Shown: in pieces, positions 32,901 to 48,400 of the stretch | Layout of the letters: every line of letters starts with the position of its first letter | Numbering within the stretch: the first letter of the stretch is position 1 | Origin: Cymodocea nodosa | Taxonomy: Eukaryota; Streptophyta; Magnoliopsida; Alismatales; Cymodoceaceae | Direction: 5' to 3' | Length of the DNA stretch: 64,000 nt | NCBI GenBank assembly: GCA_036874045.1 | Contig: CM072339.1 | Location: 7,501-71,500, forward strand | The notes under the pieces: model-generated | Databases searched by the model: none | What the model was told of the DNA's origin: nothing | Seen by the model: only the letters and a program-made list of their open reading frames with translations | Position numbers and translations under genes: made by a program

Positions 32901-35900
32901 GAAATCATCAAAACTTTGCCAATATAGACCTAGTTTCACTGATATAGACTGAAATCATCAAAATGTATAACAGATAAGTGTATAATAGATGATTCAGTTT
33001 CAATTTATGAAGCATGTTAAAAGGAAATACTCATCAAGCATGAATATCTCAATGTTTTGCCACTATGGGAACTAGCTCGGATAGAAACCATGAGTAAATA
33101 AGGGGAAAACAAGATCGACACACCTAAGGGTGAAGGGTGATGCTTGAGAAAATAGGACGGTGACGCTTTTGGGACCGATGCTCAAGCAGATAGTGCTTTT
33201 GGGATTTCGCAAGCTTGAGAAAATAGGACAGCGACACTTTCAGGATTAGTGGTCGAGCGAACAATGCTTTTGGGATTTCACAAGCTTGGGAGCTTATGAG
33301 ACCAACACTAGAGAGGGTAAAATGGGCAAATGTAACAACAGTAGCGACAGATATGATTCTCAATCAAAAAGGGCAAAATGTAATATGCATTTATGTGGCT
33401 ATTGGTCAAAAAACATCTTCCATAGCTTAGGTAGTAACTACTTTCAAAGAGCAAGGGGCTATGGAATACACTTTTGTAGTAGCGGAAACGGCAAATTTGT
33501 CTACGAGAGGGTTTAGTACTTTCGAGATTTCGTGAGCTCAAGAAAACAGGATGACGATGCTTTCAGGATCGACGCTCGGGTAGACAATGCCTTTAGGATT
33601 TTGTGAGCTTTGGGATTTCTTCAAGTGCGTTTCGGGAGTTTGCAAGCTAGATGGAAAGTTGTGAGCTTTGGGATTTTGAATTGAAGAGGTGTGAAAGTTG
33701 GTGTATTTATACCTAGGAAAGTTTGAAATAAATTTCTAACTTTCCTAGATGGTACAAATGAGGGAAAAGTCAAGAAACCTTTGACACAAATCTCCCCTAA
33801 AGGAAGCCATGGATTTACTTTAAGGCTAGCAAGTCTTTTTAGGGCAAACAATTAATCCTTCCAAGAGCTTCTACATTACTTTGACGAAGAGCTCTCAAGC
33901 TAGAATTTAGATGATTGAAGAGTTGATTGGTTTCAATCGAGGATATTTTCCTTTCAAATACTTAGGTTTTTTTTATCTTTAAACGTAGATCTAAAGCTAT
34001 CTACTTTGTGGAATTAATTCAAAATTTTAAGTTATCTCTCTTTGTGGTAGAATAACTTTGATCAAACATGTACTCTTTGGCATGTCAATTCATCTCTTGA
34101 GTGTTTCTGATCTTCTTGTTGGCATATTTGATAGATTTCAAAAATTGTGTGCAAATTTTCTTTGAGGCCGCTCCAATGAAAACCATCTTGCTCATTGGGT
34201 GAGTTGGAAATAAATTACCAAGCCTATCTTAGAGGGAGGGCTTGGCTTTCGAAACTTGAAGGAGTTGATAGGTGTCATTTGTACAAAAATGGCTTGGAGA
34301 CTCAAGTGCGATGATAACATCTATTTAGATTTAATAAAGAAGCTACTACATAATGATTCTAACCTTGGAGGTGACAAAATTTCTGCAAGATGCAAGATTG
34401 TTTTGGTTGCTCGGGGCAAGGTGTATTCATTGGCCGAATGGTCTAGAGGCAAAGGAGATATTGACTTTTGAAGAAATTGGTAGTTGGATAGAGGTAGGCT
34501 GATTGATGTCACATTGAAAGTGAACCCAGATCCTATCTCCATTGCTAATGTGCATAATGATCCAAGTCTTCTGGATTCCTTCTTATTCCTAGATGATCTT
34601 GTTTGTGAAATTAAGGATAAGCTCAGAAGCATTAATGATACAAATGACCATTCAAATGGATATGGGATAAAAAAGGCATTTTATCAGTGAAATGAGCTTG
34701 GGAAACTATAAGGGCCAAGAAAGATCTTCTAAGCTAGAACCTAGGAATTTGGAGATCTTTTCTGCCTACCAGTCTCTTTCTTTCTTTCTGTGGAGGTGGT
34801 TCCGCAAAGCTCTTCCTACATATTATATACTCCACTGTCTCCCAATTTGTTTGTTGCAAGATTGTCGAGGGCACAGACTTATTTGATCACACTTCTTTTG
34901 AGAGTGATAGGGCTCATTTGAGAAAAAGTTGGTTCGCTAGATTATTTCACTTGAGTATATACAATCAAAAGGACTTACAAAATTGGGTATTGAAGATATT
35001 ACAAAAGTAGAGCAGTTCCAAATTTTATAAATTCCAAAATTTGCAGTAGCCAGTTTGTTAAGGGAATTTTGGAAGGAAAGATGTAGAATTATCTATGATG
35101 GAAAATCAGCCTTGTTTGAAGATATAAAAAGGAATGTTCTGAATAGCCTTCATGAGTTAAAACTTGCCCATAGGTTGTTGAAAATCCCCACATTCAGAAA
35201 GCAGATTAGCTGGATTAGATGAAGGAAACCATGTCTTGGAAAACTAAAATTAAACTCGATGGTACCTACAGTTGCAATTATATTGGGGCAGGAGGCATCA
35301 TTCTTCGTAATGTGGTTGGGGATATGATTGTGGCTAATGCAGATTTCTATGGGCATTGCGGCAACACTTTGGCTGAATTGAGAGCCCTCTATGATGAGTT
35401 GTGCCTTTGCCTACACTTAGTCAACACTTTGCCTTGATCACCAAATCTAGCTCCAACTAGTTGACGTCAAGATCAACACTTACATTGTTTACAATGCAGT
35501 TTTGAACCAAGAATGTCCTATCTTCTGGCTTGTGATCTTCTGGTTTGACCTACTACACATGCTATCATAGATTGGGTCAATTTCCCATGTCTATAGAGAA
35601 GCTGATGGTGTTATTGACAGCCTTGCCAAGGAGGGTTTAACACAATGCCATAAACTCATTTTTAAACAAGTTGAAGACCTTCTGAAGGAGACAAAAAGTC
35701 AAGTCTCACTTGATAAATGGGATATCCACTATAGTAGGATTACTTAAAAACCTCTTTTCTGATCTTGTTGTCACTTATACTCTTCTTTTGGTTTGGCTTT
35801 GGCCTTTTGATGTAACTACTTAAGTTTTTTGGATCCCTGCCCTATTAATAGATTGGGGGTCTTAAACTAGAAAAAAAAGTGTGATGTTTCCTACCTTCCT

Positions 35901-38900
35901 ACTTAGGTTGGGTAGAAATGCCCCTCTTGTTTCCATTGCATTTCTCCTTCACTTCTATCTCCTTTTTCTTTTATCAATGCCTTTAGAAGCACCCAATAGG
36001 TCAACTAAGGTAGAAGATCCTTGGAAAAGGACACTAGAGAGGTAGAGAAGCATATTGGAGTTAGCATCTGGTGAAGCAACTCTCCAACTTTGCTATCCAT
36101 AATTTTATGGCTTTCATATAGTCTCATCTTTGTCCATTTTTGTAGATCTTAAGGTAATATTAGATGCTTGTTAGATTTCTTTAATCTTTAAGTAAATCTA
36201 TTAATATTGTCCTTAGCTCTACTATGAAAACATGTACATGTCCATAGATCTAAATTGAAAAATGCATCTCTCAAATCTAACTTGAAGATGTATGTTTCTT
36301 TTTTCCGCTCAATATTTAAATTTCAGCATTTTTTTTAAATTTCAGAGGATTTTTCTAACTTAGAATCTAAGATCTACCTGAAAACATGCTTCTCCCCTTA
36401 GATAGATAGTGAAATATATTTCTTTATTTCTCCACTAAATATTTTAATTTTTGGCATTTTTTAAAAATTCAGAACTTTTTTTTACAATTACAAAGTAGTT
36501 TTCGTACGAATTTTGTGAGATTTAATTCAGAATATTTTTCTCAATTTTTATATGATTTAAGTTATTTATTGATTTTGGTTGAAAATGCCAACCTCAACCC
36601 CAACCACTAACACAAGAAGAGGTTTCCCATCATTCTTTCTACTAGCCTACTTAATAACCTTCCTACCAGCCTCCTCAACTGTCTCACATCCTCAAGGTAT
36701 CTACGTGCCCATTGCATTGGTTCATTAAATAATCAGTTGTTGGTTTTCTTATAAACTTGGCATAAAATCAAAATCATTGATGCATGATTAAGTATAGAAT
36801 ATACTATTCTTTTATGCCATGGTAAGATTACTTGTATTGGATAGAAAGCAAGACACAAGAAGCTCATTGAGAATACTTTCCTCAGGACCAATAACAAGAG
36901 CAAGGAGATTTTGAGCAGGTTATTCAACATGGTATTGAGGTTTAATGATGTTAGTGTTTTTCTATTAGCATCTTTATTAGTGTATTTTATAATTATCTTG
37001 TACTTTGGCACTCTAGTTTCATAGTATTTTGTGTGTTGATTGTTGTAAATGCAAAAAGTTTATTTTAAATATTCCTAGATGCATATTATTGATATCTTTA
37101 GCTTGTTTTAAAATCTCATGTCAAAATTCATAGTTTTTAATTATTTTTATGGACTTCTGTGACTTTACCAAGCTCCCACAAACATTTCCACTGAAGTCTG
37201 ACATATTTTCTTTTTCCAAAGGACTGAGGTTCGACAAAAAATTGAAGTTAAATTCTTTGCTATTGATGAGATCAAGAGTGCAGTTTGGCAGCTTGGGATT
37301 GATAAGCTCAGATTTCTAGTTTTGTTCTCTTAACATTTCTATCACATCATTGGTAGGTACCTGGATTACATGATTTGATCCTTTTGTGAGATAATAAGGG
37401 TTTTGATGCCATACATAATCTTTCATTGTGCTTATTTCTAGTTGATTGGTGTTTTAGAGATTTTAGACTTCTGCTCTATTAGTCTCATGAAATCTGCCAC
37501 GAAGTTCATTACAAAACTCCTTACTAATCACCTCCTACTCACCATTAACAAGCTAATCCTTCCTGCTGCCAAATTTTCTCAAGGGGAGGAGCCTCTTGGA
37601 TGGTTTTGTTTCTACCCTCGAAACACTTTTGAATGATTGGAGATGTAAGTGCCTCAACTTCATTTGCAAGATTGATTTCAAAAGAGGCATTTGACAACAT
37701 TAGCTAGAATTTTCTTTTGAATGCTATGCAAGCCTATAGATTCCCAGGTGGGTTGGATGGATGACAAATGTCCTCAAATCAACTTTGGCATCGGTGCTCA
37801 TAAATGACAAAGCAACAGGTAAGTTTATCTTCTATGGGTGTTACAACAAGGAGACCCACTTTGCCCATATGCTTGCTTTGGCAGTGGAAGATGGCTGGCT
37901 CAATGGTTCAGAGGTGGATAGAGATGCGATAAAGGCTTCATTATGCAGATATACTGATCTTTGATGAACCAGATCAAGAGCAGGGGCATTCCTTGAAGAT
38001 GGTTTTTGTGTTTTTGAAATGGTCTCTGAAAATCAGCTATCATAAAAGCTCCATCATTGGGGTTGATATGGACCCGGCAGTGGTTGATAAACTGGCTTGT
38101 GTGCTTAATTGCAAGGTTGAAATATTGCCTATTAAATACATTAGCCTTCCTCTTTCATTAATAAAGCCTAGAGTGGTGGAGTGGCAGTTCCTAATTGGCA
38201 AAATGGAGAACTTGGAGGTGGAAAACTTGATGTTTAAGGTTTGGTGAGAGAATTCTTCTTTTAAGACCTGTGTGGGTGTTGTCTCTTGTTCCATATGTCT
38301 GTTTTTAAGCTTCCAGTTGGTCTGTAGGTCTTGGCTGTGGAAGGGGTCCAGAAATTAGAGTATTCATCTTCTGAATGGTCTAATGTGGGAACACCCACCA
38401 AGGCTGCATGCCTGGGTTGCAGAGACCTTGCTTGTGTCAATAGTGCCTTGCTTTGCAAATGATGGCGGAGATGGAATGCCAATGAAGATGGTTTTTGGAC
38501 GCAAATTCTGATCAGCAAGTATGATACTATAGGGAAGATCTGTGATCTGTGGTGCCTAAGTCAGAGGCATGCTACCCTTTTGAAAGCAGATCCAGAATTC
38601 AATTCTGGTTTGACAGATGGCATAAAGGTAATCCTTCTGGGCTTATCCTGAGTTCTTTGCTGTAGTTAAAAATCCTTCTGCTGTTATTAAAGATTAGTGG
38701 GAGAATAACTGTCTATAGCTGGTTGGAATCTACACAATAGAATGGCCCCTAAGGATGGTGAATTTCAGCAGCTTTTGGATCCTCTTTGCTTTCCTTCCCC
38801 AGCAGATTGATCTAAAACCATGCAGCAAGGACCAAATGTAACATTTCATTTATTTCTGTAATCTTTAAAACTGTTATGTTAGGGGGTTATCCATCTGTAC

Positions 38901-41516
38901 TAAATGGGTGTTTGGGCAGCCCAATAGGTGGGAGTATAATCTCAGCTGTAACTTAGGGCAAACTATCCTTTGAGTACTTTGTGAAAAGAATAATCTGAGG
39001 GAGACAGCTGCCTCTTGAAAGCAGCCCTAGTTTCACCATTTCCACCTCATTCTACAATTGCAACCCTAGATCCATGGAAAGTTTGTTGCTACCAGTGGTG
39101 AGTGGCTTGGAATTGAAGCAATTGTCACACCAAACAATTTGGGAAGATTTGTCTTCAGGTCTTTTTTCTGTTAAAAGTTGACACACTTCTATCTGTGAGC
39201 CTTTCCAACACAAGTGGGGTACTCATTAATTGATCTGAAAAGCTAAATCCCCCTTTAACGTGAGAGCTTTTATTTGTCTTCTTTTATGCATGGAAGGGTT
39301 CTTTCTAAGCAACTCAAGCACATGGGCTGGAACGTCTGATATGATGTGCATTTCTGCGGGCATGCACCCCTCAATGGTTTAGTGGAAAGATTTTCTCAAC
39401 ATCATTGCCTATTAGCGACACATGCTATTTGCTGGAGTATATGGATTTGCCAAAATGATTTTATTTTTAATAGACACCAGAGTGGGGCTGTTGGCATTTT
39501 TTGTTTGGCTACAGTTTTGTCTGAGTCTTGGGTGGCTTGTTTCTTGTTGGGTGTCTAATTTGAGTTCTGTTTTTGGTGTTGATTTATCTATTTTTGATAA
39601 ATCTCTTGTACTTTTCCAATTCTTATTAATTAAAAAGCATTGTTACCCTTTCTAAAAAAATGAAGTTTGGTCCATCATCTTGATACTTTTTATTTTCACA
39701 TCACATTTTCTTTTCTATTCTATATAGGTGACTGAAGACCTGCGTTGTACTTCAGAAGGATCGCATGAAGTCGAACTACTACTACCATTCATGAAAGAAC
39801 CATCCGAATGTGTGTACTTTAATGGCTTAATTTTTTATTTTTTCCATTAATATTCATATTGTTACTATCATCTTACAATTTCAGTTTTTGATCTTCATAT
39901 TCCATTCTTCATCTTATTTAAAAGTATGCAGGCAAGAAGATGTTACTGGCCTTGTTTTCTTTAGTGGAGTGGTATGCACTACTGCATACTTAGGCTCAAA
40001 GGCTCCTTTATCACAAGTTATTTCTGATATAAAGGTAAAGTGCATGAATCAAAAAAATTATTATTATATGCCATTCTATTTCATAAATTTCCCCACTTAT
40101 GGGATTGGGGCACTATATTGCTATTTCACATTTGCCTTGCTATTTGGTCTGGGTCCTGTATGATGAAGTGAATTACATCTATAAATTGAATATTTGTGGA
40201 CATAACTGGTTTATAACATTGTTTATTTTAAATATTCTTGTAAAATATATGAATCACATAGTCTAGACTGTAGTTACGTGTATGATTGCCATGGGGCTTC
40301 GCTAAACTCTTCCTTGGTCTTTTATAGCATTGACTACATCTCATTACTCCACCCAAGGTATTTTATGGGCTTGTGAATGATGTTAACTGTTGCATTTCCA
40401 TTTGTCCTAACCACCTTCGCAAGGGAACTGTACTAGAATTTCCAATGGAAAATACGGGGTGAATGCCAAACAGAACTGTCTACACCAAAACAAAGATCCT
40501 TCAGGAACATAATCATATAACCACTACCCAACCTTATAATGACAAATGGAGGGTCTCTCATGTATTTACGTTTCAGGTCTCTTATGTCTAAATGAATACC
40601 CTTAATTATGAAACAAAGAACTAAGGGTTTCTTCAATGATAGTAAGCTATTATTGGATGCCAAAATGGAACTACCATCTAAGTGCAGTGTTAGATTGAGC
40701 TAGGTGTTTGTTCTTGCGCACTTTAATCTACTGTTCCTTTATCCTATCACATTGGTTCATGATCTATTCATTTACTCAATGGAGTGTTTCTTTCTTAGTC
40801 ATCTTTACTTCACTAATACTGCATTAATAACCATGCTTAGTCTCACAGTAGGGAACCATATGCAAAATGGATGACAAAACTACAATACCTTTGTCCTACC
40901 CTCTGCCGTTGGCAACATGAATCCACTCTCTCTATTTAGCTTATCAGCCTCTTATATCATTAATTATGTGTTTAGCTGGCAAGGTGAATTTATTCTCTTT
41001 TTTAACTTATGGGCAAAACTAAACTTTTTAGAAACATTTGCTTGCATGCCATAGAAAAGGTATTGAATTACTTATACATCATTGAAAAATCACTCTCCAG
41101 TGATATGTAATCAAAAAGTGACGTGCAAGTAATTCAATACTTTTTGAGGGAATGCAAGCAAAAAAAAATCATTTTTTATTATGCATACATTGAGATGACA
41201 AAGTACAAAACTTTATATTCTCTAATTTAAATGTTTCTGTTTTCAATCATGTGGTTTTCACACGAGGTAATGGACTGACTCTTAAAAAGTTTTTCTTCAA
41301 CATTTGAAGAATTCTCCCCTAGCATCAAACTTTTTCTAACAAGTGAAGATGTGTGAGTTGGTCAATGTACTCTTTTGTTTCTTAATTCTATGTATTTTTC
41401 ATATGTATATGACTTTTGATTCTTTCTTAGTTATAGGGAAAAGTTGTATGACACCTATTTATCCATGACGCAATGTATTGTGTGCGAAGAAAGATTGGAA
41501 GAGAATTGAGAATGCC

Positions 41517-41563
<47 letters not shown>

Positions 41564-44500
41564 AATGAGACCTTAGCATAAATTGATATCCATACTTAAA
41601 CATAACTCCTCTCACACTCTTCCTCAAACTAGAGCACATATATCTATTATGTTCAGCTTATTACATAGAGTCTCAAAAAAATTGGTGCTTAAACATTTGG
41701 TAAAGATATCTTCAAGCTATTCTAAAGACTTTGTATAAGGAGTGGCAATCAACCCCTTTATTATCATGTTGTGAACATAGTGGCAATCAACTTTAATATA
41801 CTTGGTGTGCTTATGAAATGTAGGATTATTTGCTACATCTATAACACACCTTTTAAGTAAACTTGGGAGGTTCTAGAATAATCAACAAAGGTAACATTAG
41901 TATCTGTAATTAAATGTGGAAGTGACATAACTAGGACATTAAATATTACAATGAACTAAATTAAAGAGACTTTGATTAGATATTAACTAAAGACACTTAA
42001 AGATAGCACAATGGTGTTTCACTTAATTGACACAATTCACAATCAAATGGCAACACAGACATCTAGCTAAGAGCTTGTTGTAGCTTGTGATGGAAAGGAT
42101 ATCTAAGACGATAGTGTCACAGTATAGAAGGCTTGAATATAGTTGTCAATGTCAGTGCCACCAATCCACATAGAATCTCATCTTGAACAAGAAAGTATAC
42201 TCCTTCATGCTTATGACATAAACCAGTCTTCTTCCTTACTTGTAGGCTCTAAATAGTGTAATGAAAGAAAAGAGGTTACATAACACATCAATTGAATAGT
42301 AATTGCACTAATTGAGAGTAAATTGATCGAGAAGTCAGGTACATAAAGGAGTTTGTCTAGTTTGATCTGAGGAAAAGCTTGAAGAACGTCTTCTCAAGAT
42401 ACAAAACATGAATCACCATCAACTTTAATTACAAAGGTAATATTTGGTAGGGTATTTAAGTAGGTAAAGAGGTCACATGTACCTGACATTTGGGAAGAAG
42501 TTCTAAAGTTTTTAATCCAGAAATGCTCCCCCTAGCTACCATAATTCTACTTGTACCTAGAGTGGAAGCAAAGGATGCAATGGTTGAAGACTTAGCCGTT
42601 TAAAACTGAAGGAGCCTCTTATAATTAGCTTGTGATATAGTGATTGTCAAAGTTTTAACTGAGGTTGTGGTGGGACCATCCAATGCTATGGTGGTGGTAC
42701 AAGTCTCTATGGCTACTTATGCCCAAGCAGGTCTCCCAAATTTCTCTCAACACTTGTTAGATCTACGGTTCATGCACCCACAAAACTCACATGATGTGTG
42801 TCCTTGGCCATGACCACAACCTTGAGTAGCTGCTATGGCAAAGTGATCACCTGCATGTGTGCCCATGCTAGTCAAGATCTGTAGCATACAAGTGAAAACA
42901 GCCTCCAAATCTGTTATGGAGTCAACCCCAAGTATTCGTCCACACACCTAAGATAAGAGCTCTAGAGTTAGGCTCGGTAAGTAGGAAGCAATGGTAAGCT
43001 CATCTTGATGGTGCTCCATAGTTACTATATCGGAGGTCAAAGGTTGATAAACCTCCAACTCCTTTAGTAACGTGTGTAGTGTTTTAAAGTACTATTGAAT
43101 GATCTGGTCTCCCATGTGCAACATAAAAATCCACTCATTTATCTCAAAAATCTTAAACATGTTTTTCTCATGTTCATTCATCTACTTCAATGTGTCCCAA
43201 ATCTTCTTTGTAGATCTTAACATCATTATTCCTCTATTGATATTGGGCTCCACACTATTTTCCATCCAAATTACCACTACTGAACCATCAACATACCAAT
43301 CATCATAACTATTGCCATTAAGCTTTACATCAGGTTGCAAGTCTATAAGGTTTTTTTCTTTACAATATGTAGTAATAATTGTCTAAAAATTTTGTGACAA
43401 GAGCAAATAATTCTTGCCATTAAGCTTCTCAGACGTGCCATTTAGGTTTTTGGTAATTAGATCCTATGCAACCATTGAGGAGCTTCAAAAGAACAGTCAA
43501 AAACTGATCTGAACCTCCAGGGGACGTGGAGGTAGTAGTAGTAGAGATAGAGAACTTTCAGGAGATGTGGAGGCAGTGGTAGTAGAAACTCAGCTTTGTC
43601 TAGGGTTGAGCAGTAGTTGTAGAAGAAAGGAGACTGTTGTTAATGCATCTGCTGGCAATAGTCAGTGTAACCCCAAAAAAAGGGCTGCAGTAGATGGATC
43701 AACCCTGGAAGAGAGTTGACAATTCAGGCTTAGACCTAGCTGGGGCTTCTCAGAGCCTAGGCAGGCCAGCATGACATTGGGAAGGGGGCTGCTGGGTGGA
43801 CAGAAGGTGGATCTTGGTTGGTTTGCCCTAGGAGTGGAGAATAGAGGGATGCAGGTGGCTAGAGGTGAAGTGTGTCAACTAGAATAGGGTTAGGCTTTGG
43901 GTTTCCTATACTCTTGTACCATGTGAAAAGAGAGATTGGAAGAGAATTTAGAATACCTTTTCTGGAAAAGTAAGTCAATTTAGAATACCTTTTCTGGAAA
44001 AGTAGGTTTAGTAATATATATATAGAGTAAAATGAGATCCTAGCATAAACGGATATCTATTTACTCATACACCATAATACTTAAACATTACTATCACAAT
44101 ACTTGACTTCTCTCACATATTAGAGGATCAAATAATAACATATGTAAAGAAGTTGGTTAAGAACTAAAGATAGACGATCACCAATAAATTACAAGATGAA
44201 TTAACTAATGACTTCATTAGGAATAGAGTGAAAGGTACACAAATTGATGATTAAATAGAGAAAATCATCATATATGGTTTGATTTTATTTGAAGAAGACC
44301 TCTAGGTGGACGTGCAAAGAAAAGAGAATAAGTAAATCAATCTAACAGGAATAGGGGAAGATTGTAATTACATTGATAAAAATGGCAAAACAAATTGAAA
44401 GTACATAATCTAATAAACAATATTATGATGGATGGGATGATTGGAGAGAAAAACTTCATTTGTTGATCTCACATGGTAAGACTAAGGCATTGATGCCTAC

Positions 44501-45400
44501 CTTTTTTGATAATGGTACAATGGTAACATTTTTGCCTCAATTCATGTGGCTACAATCTGCCCTGTGATTTGCTCCACCCATGCTCTTAATGGGCCCCTTG
44601 TGTTTACTTCTTTCCAATTTTCCTTATATTGTTCCTTCTTTGATTTTTGGGTTTCTCTGTTTGAAAATCCTTGCTTTATGTTTTTTTTTTTTTGTGATAA
44701 CCCACCTATGGCTTGTGTAGGCCCCCTTTGCTTTTCTTGTTTTTAATGAAAATTAATTTGTGGCTTCTCAAGAAGAAAAACATTTTTACCTAGATTTGAA
44801 TCTCATCTCCTTCCCTAATAGAGTGGTAGATCAAGTACATCCTTCAATGTTGATTAGGCATTGATGGTTATTCACTGTTTGTGTTTTGGACTCTTTTGCA
44901 TGGTTGTGCTTGGAAATGCTTTCTAGGCAACAAATTTTCAGATCCAAATTCCAGTTGTACCTTTTATTTTCTTTCCAATTTTTGATCATTTTTTGTTTGT
45001 TGTCATAGGGCGATGTTGTTGCCAGTTTACAAAGTCGTTTGGACATCATTTGCGAGGGGGACATAGAAGGAGATGTAATTTTACCTACTACCAATAAAGA
45101 TTTAAGTGAAGGCACGTCAATCCAAAAGATTGAAAGTGATCCACATCTTCATAAGGCAAGGTATGCTCAATAGATGTCTTTTGGTTGTTAGCTCATTCAG
45201 TCTCCCACATCTTTTAAAAACTTCTCTTGGGTTCCGCCTGTGTTGGGTGGATGAAGATGTGCGAGGATGATAATGTCAAAAAAGAAGTCTTGTGCATGAG
45301 ATGAGGATAATAATGTTGCATGCATGCATTGATGTGATAAATCACTTCCTCCTATATAAAGAAGGGGGGTGAATCTTGAAAGGTAAATTGCAAGAGAAAA

Positions 45401-45433
<33 letters not shown>

Positions 45434-48400
45434 AGAGAGAAAGGAGAGGAGAAAAGGAAAAGAGGACAGAAAGATGAAGAAAAGGTAGTGAAAATTCAAT
45501 AAAACAAGAATAGAAGTTAAAGAGTTAGGTAGGCAAATTACCTGGTCAAGTTTATTAGGTAAGTAATTTTTGATAATATTATTCAAGATATGTATTTTAA
45601 CTATTTTGAATATTAGGTGTATTTTATGAGATTAATCTTGTGATAGATATTGAAATTAATTTTAGAATTTTGAAATGTGATTTATTACATTCTTTAACTC
45701 ACATGATCGATTTCATATGTTTTATGTGAATAATTAAGATTTGGAAAATTTACCACATGATAGATATTATTGACACACAAGAAATAGGATGGAATTTATA
45801 TATCATTCATAAGTAAACATCTCCATATATAAAGGCTACATGGAAGGAACAAACATAACTTTAAAATTTGAGACTAAACACACTTATAATACATAGAATG
45901 ATCTATTTATTCATAGACTAACATTTCCCCTCAAGCTAAAGCATTCAACTTGCATTCATACATAAACAAATTATAATAAAATAAACAAGGAGATGTATAA
46001 TGGATAGATATAACTAGAAGTGGTAGTAATGCTATGCAAGTAAAAAAAATAGTCAAACCCTAGTTGACCACTAAAATAAGTGAAAATACTAATACATTGT
46101 TGACATCATTCAATCACATATGAATACCTCTAAATACTAAAAGACTTGCATACATGCTTCTACAATATTAGTACCATTATCATCAACCATCTAATAAAGA
46201 TAATAGGACAACACTATCTAAGATTAAGATTAATCTCTTAGAGAACTCACAACTTTGACAGAACACTATTGGTACAACATCCACACTTAATGAGAAAAAT
46301 ACAATTAATTTAATTGGAGATTGATAATGAAATATTAAACACTTTTTTGTCTTGTTTTTCTCTCCCTAATTTACTTTTTTGATTTTTTATGCATTTTTTC
46401 TCCCTTTCCTCCTTTCTCCCCTTTTTCCTTTTTTTATTTTTCTCTTTCCTTTTTCTTTTTTTAATCTCACGTGCTCCACACACTTTTTCCCCTTCTTAAT
46501 TCTTCTTCCTTCCTTTTTTTTTTCTTTTTCTTTCCCTTCTATCCGCCTTTTTTCCTTCACTTGCTCACAACCTTCTTCTTTTTCATCTATTGGTCTCCCC
46601 CTCTACAAACCTAATGGCTGTAGACGATAGTGGTAGCTGCAATGGTAACCTAAGGTGAAGGCTGAACTTAAACCTCCAAGTGACAGTGGCTATGCTAGCC
46701 AAATTGAGTGGTCGATGATAGAAAAATGGGTGTGGAATGGATGTGAGTATGTTTGCACCCAACGATGCCAGTGGTGGCAGCTACTATGATGGCAGTGGTG
46801 GTTAAGAGGAGGGTGTGACCAGGATTTTCCTCCTCTTTATTTAGATCTTTCATATTTAATGAACTCTCAGAACCTAAGTTTTGATATCATATTGAAACAG
46901 AAGAAATAGGGTGAGAGTTGTATATCATTCATAAACAAGTAAGACCTTTATATATAGAGGTTACATGAAGAGAACAAACATAACTCTAATAATGTAGGAT
47001 CAAGCCCACTTACAACACAGCACACTTAGGACTCATCCAAGGATCTATTTATTTATAGACTCTAATAGATATGATCATTGTTATTTTGTTCTTATGATGA
47101 TTTTAGAATAATATTCTTGTGATAATTATGATTATTGTTGTGCTATTTATTCTTATAATGATTTTGTACCCAAGAAATATGAGAATTATCATTTGTTTCA
47201 GTTGGTATAGTATTTCCATTGACAAGATTCTTTTATTGTAAGAGTTTTGAAATGTAATAAGAGGTAGTAGGTCTATGATCTAGGTCCGACTATAAGAATT
47301 GTTATCATAGTATTATGCATATAATTAGAGAGACTAGTTAAAATGATAATTATCTGGGTCCCATCACAGAGTTGGTATGTAGCATCTGTCACAAGACTTG
47401 TACGTGACCTTAGTTTGAAGGACCTTAAAAAGCCTTAAGGCTATGTTTTGGATTTGACTATAAAGGTTGGTACTGTAACATTATGTACATAATTAAAGAG
47501 ATTAATGTTAGGTATGTAACATCTAGGTCATTGTCACAAGGCTTACATGTGACCTAAGCCTGTAAACTATAAAATATGAGAAAAAATTCAGTAAAATTTC
47601 AATACATTGAAATGGTATTATTTTGTAAGAAATAAATAAGTATTAAAATTATCAAACATGGTATATTAAGAATGATGATTTTCAGTATGTTGAGAATGAA
47701 GAGTTTTATTTTGAATTATATGTGGAATACTTAATATATAAGTAGCCCTTCTTTTATGAATGCTTGCTGTATGTTTATTTTATATTTGTAGATTTATATT
47801 ATATTGCATATGCCATTGCTCTTGTTTTATGCGTGATTGTGTCTATATATGTATATTATGTTGTTTAGTGAAGAAACTGATGCTACGCTGCATGCATGCA
47901 CCAAATCTTTTGTGCTTAATATATTAACAGTGATGTTATTACATATTGTAATTTGTTGCTACCACTTATGTCGTATTGCTTCCTTCCATTTTCACATGTA
48001 TCTTGGAACAGGCATCCTTGCAGTCTTTTATTTCCTAGAAGAGTTTACATTCCTTGGTTTGCAAACACTCTCGTTTGCGACTATCTCAGGCAGTCAGAAA
48101 CATTTGAGGTTTGTACTTTGCAGTCTCTTTGTAGTCTGCGTAAATAATTAGTAAGAAAATATTTACAATTGAGAAATTAAAATCAATTTTTTTATATTCC
48201 AAGCGAAGAAGCCCAAGGAAAGTGCTTATTTGTTTGATTTTTGCTTGCATTCCATTATAAAATTTTATATTGTGAGATATGCACCGTCACTTGGTAATCT
48301 GATTAATTATTTAGTAAGACAATATTTACTATTGAGAAAATGATTTTTTTTGCATTTCTATCAAAGAACTGCCCAAGGTAAAGAACATATATAATAATGG

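Noticed and set aside
45197-45586. 129-codon minus-strand Ser/Leu-rich frame
   Set aside because: It is the antisense reading of the (GA)n microsatellite.
46379-46630. Phe-rich frame in intron 7
   Set aside because: Reading of a pyrimidine-rich segment inside a non-autonomous LTR element.
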